From: Smithellaceae bacterium | GTDB lineage: Bacteria; Desulfobacterota; Syntrophia; Syntrophales; JAQULV01 | DNA length: 8,297 nt | Assembly: GCA_028718405.1 (NCBI GenBank) | Contig: JAQULV010000038.1 | Span: 1 to 8,297, forward strand | Direction: 5' to 3' | Part shown: one piece after another, positions 6,443 through 8,297 of the stretch | How positions within the stretch are numbered: the first letter of the stretch is position 1 | Layout of the letters: each line of letters opens with the position of its first letter | Program-made: the position numbers and the translations under genes | Notes under the pieces: generated by a model | The model's input: only the letters and a program-made list of their open reading frames with translations | Database searches by the model: none | Told to the model about the DNA's origin: nothing

Positions 6443-7474
6443 TCAGAAAAGCTCGCTCTCGCGCCCCCCCGGCCAGTTCTTGCCAAAATGCTCATAGGCC
6501 CTTTTTGTCGCGATCCGTCCTCTTGCTGTTCGCTGTAGGTATCCTTCTTGGATAAGATAAGGTTCGTAGATATCTTCTATGGTGCTCTTTTCTTCTCCGA
6601 TCGCGGCCGAGAGATTATCGATACCTGTTGGTCCCCCGTCAAATTTCTCGATGATAGTCAACATTATCCGCCTATCCATAAAGTCGAAACCGCGGTAATC
6701 AACCTCGAATATCTCCAGGGCCTGAACCGCGACATCCTTGTCGATTATTCCATTCGCCTTGACCTGTGAATAGTCGCGGACCCGTTTCAGCAGCCTGTTA
6801 GCAATGCGCGGGGTTCCTCGTGAACGGCGGGCTACCTCTGTGGCACCCTCCTCGTCCACATCCACGCCTAGGATTCGCGCCGATCTCTTGATGATTATGG
6901 AGAGTTCTTCCGGGGTATAGAATTCGAAGCGGAAGCTCATGCCGAAACGATCCCTGAGCGGCGATGTGAGCAACCCCGCCTTTGTCGTTGCGCCAATGAG
7001 AGTAAACGGCGGTATCTCGAGTTTCATGGAGCGAGCCGAGGGGCCTTGGCCGATGAGGATATCGATGTGGAAGTCCTCCATTGCCGGATAGAGGATCTCC
7101 TCCACCACGTGCGAAAGCCTGTGGATCTCGTCGATGAATAATATGTCATGCTCATGGAGATTGGTCAGGATCGCTGCCAGGTCACCGGGACGTTCGATCA
7201 CAGGCCCCGAGGTTACCTTGATGTCAACCGCCATCTCCCGGGCCGTAATATAGGCCAGGGTTGTTTTCCCCAGCCCAGGAGGACCATAGAGCAGAACGTG
7301 ATCCAGCGCCTCTTGCCGCTGGCGGGCTGCTTCTATGAAAATACCCAGGTTCTGCTTGATCTTCTCTTGGCCGATGTATTCGCCAAGATTCCGCGGACGT
7401 AACGATGCCTCAAAGTTTCTTTCTTCGTCGATCTCTCCTACCGTCACAACGGAATCTCGATCCGTCAGATCCAT
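6443..7474 (-). CDS. ruvB: Holliday junction branch-migration ATPase RuvB
   Basis: RuvB forms hexameric rings that pump DNA through the RuvA-bound Holliday junction during recombination and repair of stalled forks. The 343-residue protein is full length. An N-terminal [11 protein letters not shown] segment leads into the AAA+ core with Walker [10 protein letters not shown] (64-72), Walker B FIDEIH (113-118), sensor 1 GATTKAG (161-167), the arginine finger R174 in SPLRDRFG, and sensor 2 R223 in GTPRIANR. A winged-helix DNA-binding domain follows, with [18 protein letters not shown] (279-296) and the closing [17 protein letters not shown] (304-320). All catalytic residues are intact. The ATG has GAGGATGAAGGT just upstream, partly inside the end of ruvA, whose stop is 10 bases away, which points to linked translation. 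No SOS (LexA) box can be judged because the operon start is outside the window. Confidence 0.98.
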   Translation of the reverse strand: MDLTDRDSVVTVGEIDEERNFEASLRPRNLGEYIGQEKIKQNLGIFIEAARQRQEALDHVLLYGPPGLGKTTLAYITAREMAVDIKVTSGPVIERPGDLAAILTNLHEHDILFIDEIHRLSHVVEEILYPAMEDFHIDILIGQGPSARSMKLEIPPFTLIGATTKAGLLTSPLRDRFGMSFRFEFYTPEELSIIIKRSARILGVDVDEEGATEVARRSRGTPRIANRLLKRVRDYSQVKANGIIDKDVAVQALEIFEVDYRGFDFMDRRIMLTIIEKFDGGPTGIDNLSAAIGEEKSTIEDIYEPYLIQEGYLQRTARGRIATKRAYEHFGKNWPGGRESELF

Positions 7475-7484
7475 ACCTTCATCC

Positions 7485-8093
7485 TCAATTGGATAGAATG
7501 TTAAGAGACTGCTTCAGGAGACTATCGAGCGGTAGCGGCCCTTCAGCTTGTTTGATCACCTTGTCTATCGCCTCCTTGGCAACCTTACTTTTGTAGCCCA
7601 AGTTGGTGAGAGCAGACAGGGCGTCACCTGCAAGTATCTCGTCAGCGGATAATTGGGGTACGCTTATGCCAGATGCCTCTTCCGGTATCAACTTAGCAAC
7701 CTTGTCCCTCAATTCCAGAACAACTCTTTCCGCTATCTTCCTGCCGACGCCCGGAATACTCGTCAGTCTCCCAAGGTTGCCTTCTCCGACGGCGGAAACA
7801 AGCTCGGCGGCAGAAATGCCCGAGAGTATATTAAGGGCGAGTTTGGGCCCGATCCCATTCACCGATATCATAAGCTGAAAAATATCTCTCTCTTCAGCAG
7901 TATGAAACCCGAAGAGATTGATGGCGTCTTCTTTCACATGGGTATGGATGTATAATTGAAGATCATCACCCACTTCCGGAAGTTCGTAAAAAGTCGTGAG
8001 CGGCACGAACACGCGGAAGCCTATTCCCCCGTTGTTCACGACGATATGGCTGACTGACTTATGGGCAAGGGTTCCGTTGATCTGTGCTATCAT
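7485..8093 (-). CDS. ruvA: Holliday junction DNA-binding protein RuvA
   Basis: RuvA tetramers hold the four-way junction in an open square form and load RuvB on it. With the start at 8093 the protein is 202 residues, the usual RuvA length, and begins MIAQINGTL as family members do. Domain I is an OB fold (about 1-62) with the acidic pin E55/D56, at the same positions as in E. coli. Domain II has two helix-hairpin-helix motifs, VNGIGPKLA (78-86) and [12 protein letters not shown] (113-124). After a Ser/Glu/Pro-containing linker (about 133-150), domain III (about 153-199), the RuvB-binding part, ends the protein. The frame stays open 22 codons further, to an ATG at 8159, but that stretch lies inside ruvC and has no RuvA character, so I reject it. 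The chosen ATG has no clear ribosome site and lies one base after the ruvC stop, so translation is probably coupled to ruvC. Confidence 0.96.
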   Translation of the reverse strand: MIAQINGTLAHKSVSHIVVNNGGIGFRVFVPLTTFYELPEVGDDLQLYIHTHVKEDAINLFGFHTAEERDIFQLMISVNGIGPKLALNILSGISAAELVSAVGEGNLGRLTSIPGVGRKIAERVVLELRDKVAKLIPEEASGISVPQLSADEILAGDALSALTNLGYKSKVAKEAIDKVIKQAEGPLPLDSLLKQSLNILSN

Positions 8094-8094
8094 T

Positions 8095-8297
8095 TCATAT
8101 AGGAGATGTCTTGAAAAAGTTTGCGTGGCATATTGCCGCTGCCAGGGCGTCAGCAGCATCGGCGGTCGGGATTTCTCCTATCCCCAAAATTGCCTTGACC
8201 ATGACCTGGACCTGTCCTTTCTCAGCTCTGCCATAGCCCACGACCGCCTTTTTTATCTCCAAGGGGGTGTATTCGAACGTGGGGATACGGTGATGTG
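8095..8297 (-). CDS. ruvC: Crossover junction endodeoxyribonuclease RuvC, C-terminal part
   Basis: RuvC cuts paired strands at the Holliday junction and works on the junction bound by RuvA and RuvB. Only the last 66 residues are in the window, read from base 8295 to a TGA at 8097-8095; the start lies beyond the right edge. The fragment has the family motif [20 protein letters not shown] and then VKAILG, followed by [17 protein letters not shown]. The two aspartates three residues apart in DAAD match the catalytic D138 and D141 of E. coli RuvC, so the active-site end is intact. The tail FFKTSPI is short and variable. One base separates its stop from the ruvA ATG, giving the common ruvC-ruvA-ruvB order. 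Confidence 0.95.
   Translation of the reverse strand, partial: HHRIPTFEYTPLEIKKAVVGYGRAEKGQVQVMVKAILGIGEIPTADAADALAAAICHANFFKTSPI

Noticed and set aside
8133..8149. TGGCAG...ATGC on the minus strand resembling a sigma-54 promoter
   Set aside because: The GG-to-GC spacing is one base too long, and it lies within the conserved ruvC coding sequence.
8094..8159. N-terminal extension of RuvA from the ATG at 8159
   Set aside because: These 22 codons lie inside the ruvC end in another frame. RuvA proteins start at the MIAQ-type methionine, which gives the normal 202-residue length.

Overview
This is a chromosomal core-gene window from a Gram-negative bacterium. Lipid A synthesis (LpxC), an NtrY/NtrX-type sensor pair with three N-terminal membrane segments, and a ruvC-ruvA-ruvB-queH gene run fit Desulfobacterota (former Deltaproteobacteria, possibly a Syntrophales relative). 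That placement is an inference from gene content and protein style, not from a search. Base composition looks close to balanced and even throughout. I see no mobile element, CRISPR array, tRNA or rRNA.

Layout, left to right. Bases 1-194 carry the end of a plus-strand integral membrane gene of the LPG-synthase-TM/UPF0104 type. Everything else is on the minus strand. In transcription order, from the right edge: ruvC (3' end only), ruvA, ruvB and queH run with gaps of 1, 10 and 74 bases. A 250-base gap follows, then lpxC, then a 202-base gap holding a good sigma-70-like promoter. After that come a DUF4390 gene, an ntrY-like kinase gene and an ntrX-like regulator gene, with gaps of 31 and 37 bases. 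The ntrX-like gene converges on the plus-strand gene, with 11 bases between their stop codons.

How the genes work together. RuvA, RuvB and RuvC form the Holliday-junction branch-migration and resolution machine. QueH does the last step of queuosine synthesis on tRNA and probably rides on the ruv transcript. LpxC commits precursors to lipid A. The NtrY-like kinase probably senses an extracytoplasmic or membrane signal and phosphorylates the NtrX-like sigma-54 activator. The secreted DUF4390 protein, first in that operon, is the only product here without a known function and the best candidate for something undescribed, perhaps an accessory to the kinase's sensing.

All catalytic and binding residues I could check are intact, and no gene appears broken. 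No gap exceeds 300 bases. The two gaps over 200 bases are described as features. Apart from DUF4390 and a few small secondary-structure and leader signals, this is an ordinary housekeeping region.
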